From: Pseudoalteromonas nigrifaciens
GTDB taxonomy: Bacteria; Pseudomonadota; Gammaproteobacteria; Enterobacterales; Alteromonadaceae
Length of the DNA: 64,000 bases
Direction of reading: 5' to 3'
Assembly: GCF_002221505.1 (NCBI RefSeq)
Contig: NZ_CP011036.1
Span: 2,294,001-2,358,000, forward strand
The notes under the pieces are model-generated. The model was not told the DNA's origin. It saw only the letters and a list, made by a program, of their open reading frames with translations, and ran no database searches. A program made the position numbers and the translations under genes. Shown one piece after another: positions 1-8,189 of the stretch. Position 1 is the first letter of the stretch. The number at the start of each line of letters is the position of its first letter.

Positions 1-152
1 TTAATATCTACTTCGCCGCTAATAAAGCAATTAGTTACCACCTCAGGTTGTTTTTCATCGCAGGCATTTAGGTAGCGATATTTCAACTCTAATATTGATT
101 GCTTGTCTTCTAGTTGCTGTAAACGTTGCTCGGTAGTCTTTGTATATTTCAT
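1..152 (-). CDS. SnoaL-like / NTF2-fold protein, N-terminal fragment
   Basis: The gene runs off the left edge of the window, so only about 50 N-terminal residues are seen, starting MKYTKTTEQRLQQLEDKQ and continuing with ILELKYRYLNACDEK and a CF pair. The pattern 'Q.LEDkq.I.eLkyRY..acD' is typical of the first helices of SnoaL-like polyketide-cyclase / nuclear-transport-factor-2-fold proteins. The ATG is at 150-152 with an AAAGGA ribosome-binding site upstream. It is divergent from the short-chain dehydrogenase at 334, a pairing that often marks a small catabolic cluster. Function beyond the fold cannot be stated. Confidence 0.6.
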   Translation of the reverse strand, partial: MKYTKTTEQRLQQLEDKQSILELKYRYLNACDEKQPEVVTNCFISGEVDI

Positions 153-333
153 AGCAGTCCTTTGTTTTTTGGTTGATTTTTAAGCTAGGCTTTTATACTA
201 AGGCTTTACATGCTAATTTCAATACAAATATATCTTTATTACTAGTACGACTACTATCGAAACTAAATTGAGCTGGTTAGCCAATTTAACCTTTAGTACT
301 TTTAATGTGTCATCTTTTTAAATGAGGGAATCC

Positions 334-1215
334 ATGCAACAGGAAGAAGCAAAAGTTGCCATTGTAACCGGTGCTAGCCGCGGTGCAGGCAGAGGCATTG
401 CCTTAGCTTTAGGTAAAAAAGGCATGACAGTTTATGTTACTGGCCGCAGTATAAAAACAGGCTCAGTTTTAGGGTGGGATGGCTCGGTATTACCCGGAAC
501 AGTATATGAAACTGCCGAGCAAATTAATCAAGCAGGTGGTATAGGTATTGCTGTGGTGTGCGATCACAGTGACGATGCACAAACCGCCGCATTGTTTGCT
601 CAGGTTGAAAAAGAGCAAGGCCGATTAGATATTTTGGTTAATAACGCTGCATTTATTCATGATCAATTAGTTGAACAAAAGCCATTTTGGGAAAAAGAGC
701 TTGATGCGGGTAAAATTTTAGATGTAGGTTTACGCTCTGCTTACGTGGCTAGTTGGCATGGCGCAAAACTAATGGCTAAGCATAACAGTGGCTTAATTAT
801 GTTTGGTTCATCATTTGGTGCTAGTTGTTATATTCATGGGCCTGCTTATGGTGCACAAAAGGCGGGCCTTGATAAGCTTGCTCATGATATGGCGGTAGAC
901 TTTAAAGGCACAGGTATGCGTGCTGTATCTATTTGGATGGGGCCACTCTTAACCGAACGTTCGGCCATTATAGGTAAACTAGATAAAGAGCAATACCAGC
1001 AGTTTATGGCAACCGCAGAGTCACCAGAATTTATTGGTGATATTGTTTATGCTATTGCTAATGACCCTAAAGGTGACGAGCTTAACGGGCACACTGTAAT
1101 TGCTGCCGAAATAGCTAAGCATTTTAATATTACCGACAGAGAAGGTTTGCAGCCACCATCTTATCGCGAAATGTTAGGTTCGCCGAATAAGCCAAACCCT
1201 GCCATTATTTATTAA
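334..1215 (+). CDS. Short-chain dehydrogenase/reductase (DHRS1-like)
   Basis: This is a cytosolic NAD(P)(H)-dependent SDR oxidoreductase. The N-terminal Rossmann motif TGASRGAGRG, the NNA motif and the catalytic Tyr/Lys pair in YGAQK after a serine-rich strand are all visible. The insert after the cofactor motif (GRSIKTGSVLGWDGSVLPGT) resembles the DHRS1-like branch of the family rather than FabG. An in-frame ATG at 322 exists, but GAGGGA at 324-329 lies five bases ahead of the ATG at 334, so I choose 334. The substrate is unknown. The gene is divergent from the SnoaL-like gene across about 180 bases, and it ends before a strong bidirectional terminator at 1291. Confidence 0.85.
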   Translation: MQQEEAKVAIVTGASRGAGRGIALALGKKGMTVYVTGRSIKTGSVLGWDGSVLPGTVYETAEQINQAGGIGIAVVCDHSDDAQTAALFAQVEKEQGRLDILVNNAAFIHDQLVEQKPFWEKELDAGKILDVGLRSAYVASWHGAKLMAKHNSGLIMFGSSFGASCYIHGPAYGAQKAGLDKLAHDMAVDFKGTGMRAVSIWMGPLLTERSAIIGKLDKEQYQQFMATAESPEFIGDIVYAIANDPKGDELNGHTVIAAEIAKHFNITDREGLQPPSYREMLGSPNKPNPAIIY

Positions 1216-1290
1216 TAAGTTATAGATGAGGCTGTTGAAGTTGATAGCGCCTATAAACCTTAAATAAGCTTATAGGCTAAAAACAAAATA

Positions 1291-1334
1291 AACGCCGCTT
1301 TAATTTAACAGTTTAAATTAAAGCGGCGTTTTAA
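1291..1334. terminator. Bidirectional rho-independent terminator
   Basis: A long near-perfect hairpin, AACGCCGCTTTAATTTAA pairing with its complement around a CAG loop, is flanked by A and T runs. It separates the SDR gene (+) from the small gene on the minus strand. Confidence 0.85.
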
Positions 1335-1343
1335 CTATTATAG

Positions 1344-1592
1344 TTAATGCTTGCGCCCTACACCATTACGTACCATGTCTTGCCCTGTTTGGAATACGTT
1401 TTCTGTAATCATGCGTGCTAAAAGTAGCTTTTGATTATCGTCAAATACTGCTACAAAGCGGCTGCCATCTGCGTTATTTGTTGCCATACCAATGCCTGCA
1501 ACACCTTTTAAGCCAAAACCACCGCTTTCTACATTAAGTAAAAAACTTTCAAGGTCGGCTAGGTTATCAATTACACTTTGCTCTTCACTCAT
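1344..1592 (-). CDS. Small conserved-looking hypothetical protein (82 aa)
   Basis: An 82-residue acidic soluble protein without signal peptide or membrane segment. I do not recognise a named family. Visible features are a glycine-rich middle (GGFGLKGVAGIGMATNNADGSRF) followed by an F/V-rich strand (FVAVFDDNQKLLLARMI). The ORF fills the space between two terminator-bounded genes, has its own terminator at 1291-1334, and starts with ATG behind AAAGAG. This makes it a probable real gene. The overlapping plus-strand reading frame is not supported. Confidence 0.6.
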   Translation of the reverse strand: MSEEQSVIDNLADLESFLLNVESGGFGLKGVAGIGMATNNADGSRFVAVFDDNQKLLLARMITENVFQTGQDMVRNGVGRKH

Positions 1593-1758
1593 TTTTTATA
1601 ACTCTTTTAATCATGCTCCGCGTACTGCAAAGCTTAGTAATACAATATGCTCGCTATTTTATATACTCTTGGTAGAAACTTAAACCTTTTCGCCAACAAC
1701 ACCGCATATCAATATAAGTGCTACACTGTGGCCTGGTTATTATGCTAACTGGCAAACT

Positions 1759-2157
1759 ATGAAAGACTGTAATCAATGCGGTAAATGTTGTATTAAATAC
1801 GGCGATGGCGACTTGAGTGCTACCCAAGAAGAAATTGATTTATGGGAAGTATTTAACCCTGAAATCTTTGAATTTGTTAAAAATAATGAAATATGGTTCG
1901 ACCCTAAATCGGGTGTAAGACTAAGCAGGTGCCCTTTTTTAGAGATTGAGCCTAAAACAAACCCACTAGCGCAAAATAAATACACTTGCAGTATTTACTT
2001 AGACCGCCCCGAAGACTGTCGCCATTATCCGAGCCTAATAGCTGAAATGATCAGAGATGAGTGTGAAATGATTGAAATAACTGATCTGTCGCAGCCAATA
2101 AAAGCGCAAATAAAACTAGATTTTATCATGCGTGATAGCCGCCCCGCTGGCTACTAA
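1759..2157 (+). CDS. YkgJ/CxxCxxCC-family cysteine-cluster protein
   Basis: A 132-residue protein of the PF03692 family (Fe-S or zinc binding cysteine cluster). The N-terminal CNQCGKCC motif, the later CPF, and the CSIYLDRPEDCRHYP motif supply the conserved cysteines. Function in this family is poorly known; members have been suggested to bind an iron-sulfur or zinc cluster. The gene stands alone between terminators. The start is the ATG directly before KDCNQCG, as in family members; no strong ribosome-binding site is visible. Confidence 0.8.
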   Translation: MKDCNQCGKCCIKYGDGDLSATQEEIDLWEVFNPEIFEFVKNNEIWFDPKSGVRLSRCPFLEIEPKTNPLAQNKYTCSIYLDRPEDCRHYPSLIAEMIRDECEMIEITDLSQPIKAQIKLDFIMRDSRPAGY

Positions 2158-2160
2158 GTA

Positions 2161-2207
2161 TTAAAACGGCCAATGTAGTTTTATAAACAATATTTTGGCC
2201 GTTTTAA
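2161..2207. terminator. Bidirectional terminator between convergent genes
   Basis: TTAAAACGGCCAA pairs with TTGGCCGTTTTAA across a 21-base loop, between the YkgJ-like gene and the S51-like gene. Confidence 0.7.
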
Positions 2208-2235
2208 TTAAACACGCTCTAGTAAACTTTCAGAA

Positions 2236-3867
2236 CTAAAATGTACTCACTGCAAGTTCTAAATGACTGATAGCACAGCCATATTGATCCTTATTAATAC
2301 GATGATACGCAGTGTTAGCTTGTACACTTAAGCTCAATATAAACTGATCTTGTTGAGCAACTGTACTTTGTTCTTGGCTTAAACACATAGCTTGAATAAG
2401 TGAGCGTAATTTTGCATTCGTTAATATAGAGCCAAATCGTTGTAGCGGTAATGCTGGTATTTTAATACTTGCTAAAGCTTTATTAATGCTGCGCTGGCTT
2501 AGGGTAAAATCTTCATTTGCAATATCAATAACGCTGCCTGCAGGCCAGTATGAGTAGTTATAATGCTGATTGCCTTTTGCTTTTAAATATACCACACCAC
2601 TTTTACCTATTACGGTCATTAAGTTACCTGCGGATGACTTTATAACGACTAATGCCGTGGCTTCATCAATACCAAAACCAAACTTTTGTTGCGTTTTATC
2701 AAGTACTGTTGCCAACCTTAATGTACGGTTTTGTTCACTAAAGTGAGTATCGATCATGCCATAATTAAATGTTGCAAGGCCACCAGCAAGATTAAACATA
2801 GAACTATCGTTAATATCTGCCTGTAAAGCCAAAAGGCTCGATCCTTTAGTAATTGTAGCTATGTTACCACTTGTGTTTTTGCCACCGCTTTGAATAGCCG
2901 CCCCCGCGGCGCTACCTATAACAACAGGGCGTGTTTGCAATGCTTTAGTCCACGGGTAAGCTTGGTTGTTTTCATCAAACAGTACGCTGCGCGTTAAGTC
3001 TTGCTCGCCATTATTAAAAATCACTCCTGTACTGTTGTTTATTAGCTTTACCAAGCTATTAACGCCATTACTGCAAAGGGTATTTTCTGCTTGGATGCGA
3101 TCGGGATAAATAGCCTCACGGTTATACAAGCGCATTTCTGATTGCCTATATTGTGGTAATTTTTCACAGGTGTTTGTAGTAATTGCTTTAACTAATGCAG
3201 GGGTCAATGCTAACCATTGGCTGTTTACACTTGCCGTGCTCAATAAACCTTGAGTAAAATCGGCAGCAGCATAAGGGTCTCGGCTTGCTGCTGTAATTGC
3301 CAACACACTTGGTTGCTCGTTAGCTACCTTTAAACTACCCGTTATAAATTGCAGTATATTGTTTATAGTCGGTTCATTATTCAAACTAGGGTTAACTTGC
3401 TCCGCTAATCGCTGCCCTTGAGAACTCAACTGAGGCACTTCAAGCATATCCATAACAAAATGATACTCTTGCTCCGATAGGCTATTAAGCTGGGTATTAT
3501 CAATATCGCGCCAGTGCCATAACAGTGCAGGCTTAGTTATTGATGTTGATGATTTAGCCTTTATCGCAAGTAAAACTTTAACTGTACTGCTTTTAACTTC
3601 TTGATTAGTACTCGGCCACTGCTGAGTGATTTTTTTAACTTTTTCAGCCGTAACGCTAAATAAATGCTCTGCTTTACCCGCTATTTGGGTGTTTTTATCG
3701 CACTGTTGCATGTTTAAACTACTGCAGCTACTTAGCTCGCTACCAACTAAAATTAACGTTTGGCTTTGCTCTGCGGCCGTTAAACTAGCACAAAACGTAA
3801 TGCTTAATAACACAGCTAAAAAGCGGACCAATTGCTGTTGTCTATAATGTGTAAATGCATGCGTCAT
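2236..3867 (-). CDS. Secreted cyanophycinase-like (peptidase family S51) protein lacking the catalytic Ser
   Basis: A protein of about 543 residues beginning with an export signal (LVRFLAVLLSITFCASLTAA). The C-terminal half has the cyanophycinase/S51 layout: a GVIFNNGEQDL segment (family 'GGdQ'), a GSAAGAAIQ nucleophile elbow near residue 320, IDTHFSEQNRTLRL with the family His, and GFGIDEATALVV with the acidic residue. In characterised S51 enzymes the elbow reads T-S-A-G-A; here the residue before AGAA is Ala (GSA-AGAA), so the nucleophile appears lost or shifted by one position. The roughly 270-residue N-terminal half is not a family I recognise. I choose the ATG at 3867, which follows a weak GGGT, over the one at 3879. 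Cyanophycin-type hydrolase is the ancestral role; the present role is unknown. Confidence 0.7.
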   Translation of the reverse strand: MTHAFTHYRQQQLVRFLAVLLSITFCASLTAAEQSQTLILVGSELSSCSSLNMQQCDKNTQIAGKAEHLFSVTAEKVKKITQQWPSTNQEVKSSTVKVLLAIKAKSSTSITKPALLWHWRDIDNTQLNSLSEQEYHFVMDMLEVPQLSSQGQRLAEQVNPSLNNEPTINNILQFITGSLKVANEQPSVLAITAASRDPYAAADFTQGLLSTASVNSQWLALTPALVKAITTNTCEKLPQYRQSEMRLYNREAIYPDRIQAENTLCSNGVNSLVKLINNSTGVIFNNGEQDLTRSVLFDENNQAYPWTKALQTRPVVIGSAAGAAIQSGGKNTSGNIATITKGSSLLALQADINDSSMFNLAGGLATFNYGMIDTHFSEQNRTLRLATVLDKTQQKFGFGIDEATALVVIKSSAGNLMTVIGKSGVVYLKAKGNQHYNYSYWPAGSVIDIANEDFTLSQRSINKALASIKIPALPLQRFGSILTNAKLRSLIQAMCLSQEQSTVAQQDQFILSLSVQANTAYHRINKDQYGCAISHLELAVSTF

Positions 3868-4113
3868 GATATAACCCAAATAAAAAGTGGCTTGTAATTA
3901 CATCATGTTAATTTTTAATAACTTGGGCTGCAACTTTATATCTTAATCTAGCTCTAGGGTTAAGCTAATAACGCGCCGTATCGCTTTGTTTAGCTAAAGA
4001 TACTAACTACCTAAAACGGTTAAAGACTAACTAAACAAAATTAAACACGCTGTTTATTGAGCCGGTGTTTTGTTTAACTTATGCTTATATTTTAGGCAAC
4101 CCGAGTATGGAAT

Positions 4114-4701
4114 ATGGATTTTTCTGCTGAAGAAATAGACTTTTTATCTGACTTATTTAAATCCGATCAAAAACCTGCATTACCTCATGAGCCTATGTTA
4201 ACCATGCAAAGCAGTGTGCCTGTTAGTATTGCGCAGTTACTTAGCAATGCCAATTTAACTCTACTGGCTGAGGTTGCCCATTACCAACTGTGGTTTCCGC
4301 TACACTTAAAAATTAATAGCTCCGGCACAATTACACCTACTTTAAGCGCTCCTGAAGTTATTGATACTAAAGGCACTCAACGCAGTTGGCGCTGGAGCCA
4401 TTTAAATATTAAAAGCCAAGGCTTTTGCATTGAATCAATTTCAAGCACAGGTGTATTTTTAAAGCCCACCGGTAAACACAAAAACCTATCAAAAGTTCAA
4501 CACGTAGAATTTACCCTACCAAATAAAGAATCTGTATCTATGGATATTGAGCCTGTCAGGCAAAGCAAGCATGGCCTTGCAGCTAAAATAAAACACATTC
4601 ATACTGGTAAAGAACAATTAAGAGCTTATTTATTTGCCGAACACCAACGTCAATACGCTAATTTATATCAGCATGAACCATTAATTAACTCACCAAGTTA
4701 G
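4114..4701 (+). CDS. PilZ-like domain protein, putative
   Basis: A 195-residue cytosolic protein. The C-terminal half (CIESISSTGVFLK, VEFTLPNKESVSMDIEPVRQSKHGLAAKI) has the alternating beta pattern and 'S..G.fl' turn reminiscent of PilZ domains. The RxxxR c-di-GMP binding signature is not evident, so binding of the nucleotide is not supported. The N-terminus, with acidic DFSAEEIDFLSDLF, looks like a short interaction helix. It is monocistronic, convergent with helD. The family call is tentative. Confidence 0.4.
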   Translation: MDFSAEEIDFLSDLFKSDQKPALPHEPMLTMQSSVPVSIAQLLSNANLTLLAEVAHYQLWFPLHLKINSSGTITPTLSAPEVIDTKGTQRSWRWSHLNIKSQGFCIESISSTGVFLKPTGKHKNLSKVQHVEFTLPNKESVSMDIEPVRQSKHGLAAKIKHIHTGKEQLRAYLFAEHQRQYANLYQHEPLINSPS

Positions 4702-4750
4702 CGCTTAACAACAGCCTCTGGTTACAGTCACTGCATACTATTGCTTTTTG

Positions 4751-6946
4751 TTATTTGCTAAACAAAGTAGATGCAATATGAATTGGATAGTTGTCATTTA
4801 TTAATTCTTTAACAAATAACGACGGCTGTTTAGCATCGGCAATTAAGTAAGCCTTATGTTTTGCTCGGGTAAGCCCCACATATAATAAACGCCGCTCTTC
4901 TGAATAAGCAAAGGTGTCTTGGCTAGGTAGTAAAGCCTCCAGCAGCGGATTATTTTGCTGACTACTCGGAAAGCCAAACTTCCCCTGCTCTAACCCTATA
5001 ATAATACAGTAATCTGCTTCTAACCCTTTGGCGCTATGCAGGGTTAAAAATGCTACGTTTGCACTTTTTTGTTGTGAGGCTAAATGCTGTTGCACTTTGT
5101 TGAGCGTATAACGATAACGGCTCAATACAGCAATACTCGCGTTTGCATGGTGTTTTTGAATAGTATTGATAGTTTGCTGGGTTTTTAGCTCTAACGACTT
5201 TTTACCTTGGTACACGTCATCTAATAAAATAACTTGAGGCTCAGCCACTTGTGTATGAGTAATAATGAGCTTTTTATACTGCTCAGGGTTTTGCATAACA
5301 AAACACCCCGCTACGTCACTTATACTATTGTTATATCTAAATGTTTTTTGCAACAACGTTAACGAATGACTACCCACTAACTCATTAAAACGTGTGGTAA
5401 GTGCTAAGTTACCACCAGAAAACCGATAAATTGACTGCCAGTCGTCACCTACAGCGGTAAAACGCACCTTATGACCATGCTTAATTAAACTGTTTAATAA
5501 AGCCATACGCGCAGCAGAAATATCCTGAAATTCATCCACTAAAATATGCTGCCATGGCACATTCACTTGCTGCTTATTTACAGCCTGAGTAGCTTGTAAA
5601 ATCATATCGTCAAAATCAATACAGTTTTGCGCAATGAGTTGCGCTTTATAAGCGCGATGCATAGCAATTAATAACTGCGCGGCCGCACTGTGATGATTAG
5701 TGCTTTTTTGATTGCTATTAACTTGACTCGTATTTAATTGATTGGTACTTAGTTGAACAGTATTTAATTGATTATTTTGGCGCTTAAGCCGCTGAGTAAT
5801 TTCGCTATCGGTTAACTGTTCAGCCCTTATAGCTGCTAAGCATTTTAAATATTTATCAACCTCATGCTTAAGCTGCCCTGAGTCTTTTAATATTGCCAGT
5901 ACTTGCGTAGCATTAAACTTACTTTTATGAGTATCGCAGGATACTAAAGGCTTATCGAGCATAGCAATAAAGGCGCTTAATAATACCGGTTGGCCTTGTA
6001 CTTGCTCACTTAGCCATGATGTTAGCCAGCTCGACAGCGCGCCAAAATCACTTACAAAAGGCGATATGTTGCAACCTTTACCTGCCTGCTGTAGCAGCTG
6101 CAACCCTAACGCATGAAAAGTTAAAACCTCTGGTGATTTGCTTGATAATTTAGCCTGCTGGGCGCGTTTAATAAAGCGTGTTTTAAGCTCTTGCGCCGCT
6201 GTTTTATTATAAGCAAGTACCAGTATTTGCTCAGGCATTGCTTGTTTTGTGGCAATTAAATCAAGTGCTTTGGCTACCATAACTGAGGTTTTACCGGTAC
6301 CTGCAGCAGCCAATACTAAATTTTTATCGTTATTGCGTATTACAGCAAGACGCTGCTCATTAGTTAATGGGTTTGACTCCACGTTATTATAAAAATCAGC
6401 TCGTTGAGCAAGTTGCTTGCGCTCATATTTATTACGCAGTTGTGCAATAGCATCATTCTTATTTTTTGCACTGGCCAATACCGATAAAAACTGGCTACTA
6501 TTTGAAGGTAAATACCCTTGCCACACATTGCGGTTTTGCTGATAGCGCTTGCTCAGTGAAAACACCTCAGCGCTTAAAATTGTGGTATTACTGTCGCGTA
6601 AATACTCATCTAACGCAGTGCGCTTTAATAAAGCTTTAGCATTATTTATTTTGTGTTCAAGCGCTTGCGAAAAATATTGGTTAATTGCAATGTTTAGTGC
6701 TTTTGCCTGTGCTTTGTTTAAAAAGCTAATAGTAGTATGAGCACTATTTTCACCTAGAGTTAAATTAATTTTGGCGCTAAATATCCGGTTTTGCAACTGC
6801 GAAAAATCGTTAAAATCCTTGATTAAAAACGATTGCTTAGTCGCGTTTTTAAACTCAATCACTAAGCTTTCCTGCTCAATACTGAGTAATTTAATACGGG
6901 TGAAAAAACGGCCTAACCAACTAGGTGTGGCAAAATACTGCGCCAT
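4751..6946 (-). CDS. helD: DNA helicase IV (UvrD/Rep superfamily 1)
   Basis: A 3'-5' DNA helicase of superfamily 1 with the HelD layout: an N-terminal domain (about 190 aa), then Q-motif SNPLTNEQRLAV, Walker A AAAGTGKTS, Walker B ILVDEFQDIS, GDDWQSIYRFSGG (motif III), and late motifs LHSAKGLEADY and EERRLLYVGLTRAKHKAYL. Each matches the E. coli HelD order. Between motifs Ia and II lies an unusual Gln/Asn/Ser/Thr-rich stretch with repeated 'NQLNT' units (DNA 5690-5790), probably a surface loop grown by slippage. An in-frame TTG lies at 6955, but the ATG at 6946 preceded by TTGAG is preferred. Expected role: recombination and repair helicase. Confidence 0.9.
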   Translation of the reverse strand: MAQYFATPSWLGRFFTRIKLLSIEQESLVIEFKNATKQSFLIKDFNDFSQLQNRIFSAKINLTLGENSAHTTISFLNKAQAKALNIAINQYFSQALEHKINNAKALLKRTALDEYLRDSNTTILSAEVFSLSKRYQQNRNVWQGYLPSNSSQFLSVLASAKNKNDAIAQLRNKYERKQLAQRADFYNNVESNPLTNEQRLAVIRNNDKNLVLAAAGTGKTSVMVAKALDLIATKQAMPEQILVLAYNKTAAQELKTRFIKRAQQAKLSSKSPEVLTFHALGLQLLQQAGKGCNISPFVSDFGALSSWLTSWLSEQVQGQPVLLSAFIAMLDKPLVSCDTHKSKFNATQVLAILKDSGQLKHEVDKYLKCLAAIRAEQLTDSEITQRLKRQNNQLNTVQLSTNQLNTSQVNSNQKSTNHHSAAAQLLIAMHRAYKAQLIAQNCIDFDDMILQATQAVNKQQVNVPWQHILVDEFQDISAARMALLNSLIKHGHKVRFTAVGDDWQSIYRFSGGNLALTTRFNELVGSHSLTLLQKTFRYNNSISDVAGCFVMQNPEQYKKLIITHTQVAEPQVILLDDVYQGKKSLELKTQQTINTIQKHHANASIAVLSRYRYTLNKVQQHLASQQKSANVAFLTLHSAKGLEADYCIIIGLEQGKFGFPSSQQNNPLLEALLPSQDTFAYSEERRLLYVGLTRAKHKAYLIADAKQPSLFVKELINDNYPIHIASTLFSK

Positions 6947-7196
6947 AATACTCAATATCTAAGTAGGTAATAAAACAATTGTAACATACTCTTTTATAAT
7001 ACATTTAATTTAACAACTTACTATAACTGAGCTTAGTAAATAACTAATTTAAAAAATTAAAACAGCTGTTTATCGTTTTAATTTGCGCCTTATTTTAGTC
7101 AGCGTTAAGCTGTGCCTTTATTTACTAATTATATTAACTGCATTTGCTATATAGCCTTGCTATAAGGTTAATTATAATTATTATTAAAGGTTTATT

Positions 7197-8111
7197 ATGA
7201 CTAACAGCACATATCCTATTGGCACACCTGGCACTAAGTGGAATAACAACGATAAAGCCGATTGGTTAACCCGCCAAAATATTAAACGCAGCTATCAAAA
7301 TGAAGTAGTAACCCTCATTAACGAGCTCAAAGATGAGCTAAATGTAGAACAATATGGCGAACTAAATTACGTTGCAGGCAAATATCCTTTATTTGTTTTA
7401 AAAACCGCTGACTTTAACACTAACAAACCTACCGTTTTAATTACCGGTGGTGTACATGGCTACGAAACTAGTGGCGTACACGGCGCGCTTAGGTTTGCAA
7501 AAACGGCAGCGCAAAAATATAGTCAGCATTTTAATATTGTAATCGCACCTTGTATTAGCCCTTGGGGTTACGAAACGATAAACCGCTGGAACCCAGAAGC
7601 CATTGATCCTAACCGCTCATTTTATGAAGGTAGCCCAGCGCAAGAGTCGGCGGCGATTATGGCGTATGTAAAATCCCTTGAGTTAGATTTAATTGCTCAT
7701 ATTGATTTGCACGAAACGACCGACAGCGACAACAGCGAGTTTCGCCCGGCACTAGCTGCACGCGAAGGCACAGTAAATACTAATTGGAATATTCCCGATG
7801 GTTTTTATTTAGTGGCCGATAGCACTAAACCTGAGGCTGCATTTCAAAAAGCCATTATTGATAGCGTAGCAAAAGTAACCCACATTGCCCCAAGTGATGA
7901 AAATAACCAACTTATTGGTGTGCCACAAGAGCAATTTGGGGTGATCAACTACGCTGCTCGCGAATTAGGTTTATGTATGGGCTTTACCAATGCACCTTAT
8001 GTAACCACCACTGAAGTATACCCAGATAGCCCTACAGCAAGTGACGAAGAATGTATTTTGGCACAAGTAGCCGTAATTACGAGCGCATTAGATTACATAA
8101 TTAATCTGTGA
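7197..8111 (+). CDS. M14-family zinc carboxypeptidase / AstE-aspartoacylase-like hydrolase
   Basis: A 304-residue cytosolic metallohydrolase. GGVHGYETSG carries the first zinc His and Glu, the second His lies in IDLHETTD, and TTEVYP holds the probable catalytic Glu, which fits the M14 peptidase clan including succinylglutamate desuccinylase and aspartoacylase. NRSFYEG gives the substrate-carboxylate Asn-Arg pair seen in M14. The start has a good AAAGG six bases upstream. There is no signal peptide and no arginine-catabolism neighbour, so the substrate is open: an amino-acid amide or short peptide is likely. Confidence 0.75.
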   Translation: MTNSTYPIGTPGTKWNNNDKADWLTRQNIKRSYQNEVVTLINELKDELNVEQYGELNYVAGKYPLFVLKTADFNTNKPTVLITGGVHGYETSGVHGALRFAKTAAQKYSQHFNIVIAPCISPWGYETINRWNPEAIDPNRSFYEGSPAQESAAIMAYVKSLELDLIAHIDLHETTDSDNSEFRPALAAREGTVNTNWNIPDGFYLVADSTKPEAAFQKAIIDSVAKVTHIAPSDENNQLIGVPQEQFGVINYAARELGLCMGFTNAPYVTTTEVYPDSPTASDEECILAQVAVITSALDYIINL

Positions 8112-8150
8112 TCTGGGTTTAAATATATACAATTAATAATCCTATTAAAA

Positions 8151-8185
8151 TGCCCAAGTAGGTAAACTAGCTTGGGCATTTTTAT
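8151..8185. terminator. Bidirectional terminator
   Basis: TGCCCAAG pairs with CTTGGGCA followed by TTTTTAT. It separates the M14 gene (+) from ccoG (-). Confidence 0.75.
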
Positions 8186-8189
8186 ACTT

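Noticed and set aside
1492..1683. Plus-strand frame overlapping the 82-aa gene
   Set aside because: It overlaps the minus-strand gene, which has a terminator and sensible composition; the plus frame has no ribosome-binding site and low-complexity content.
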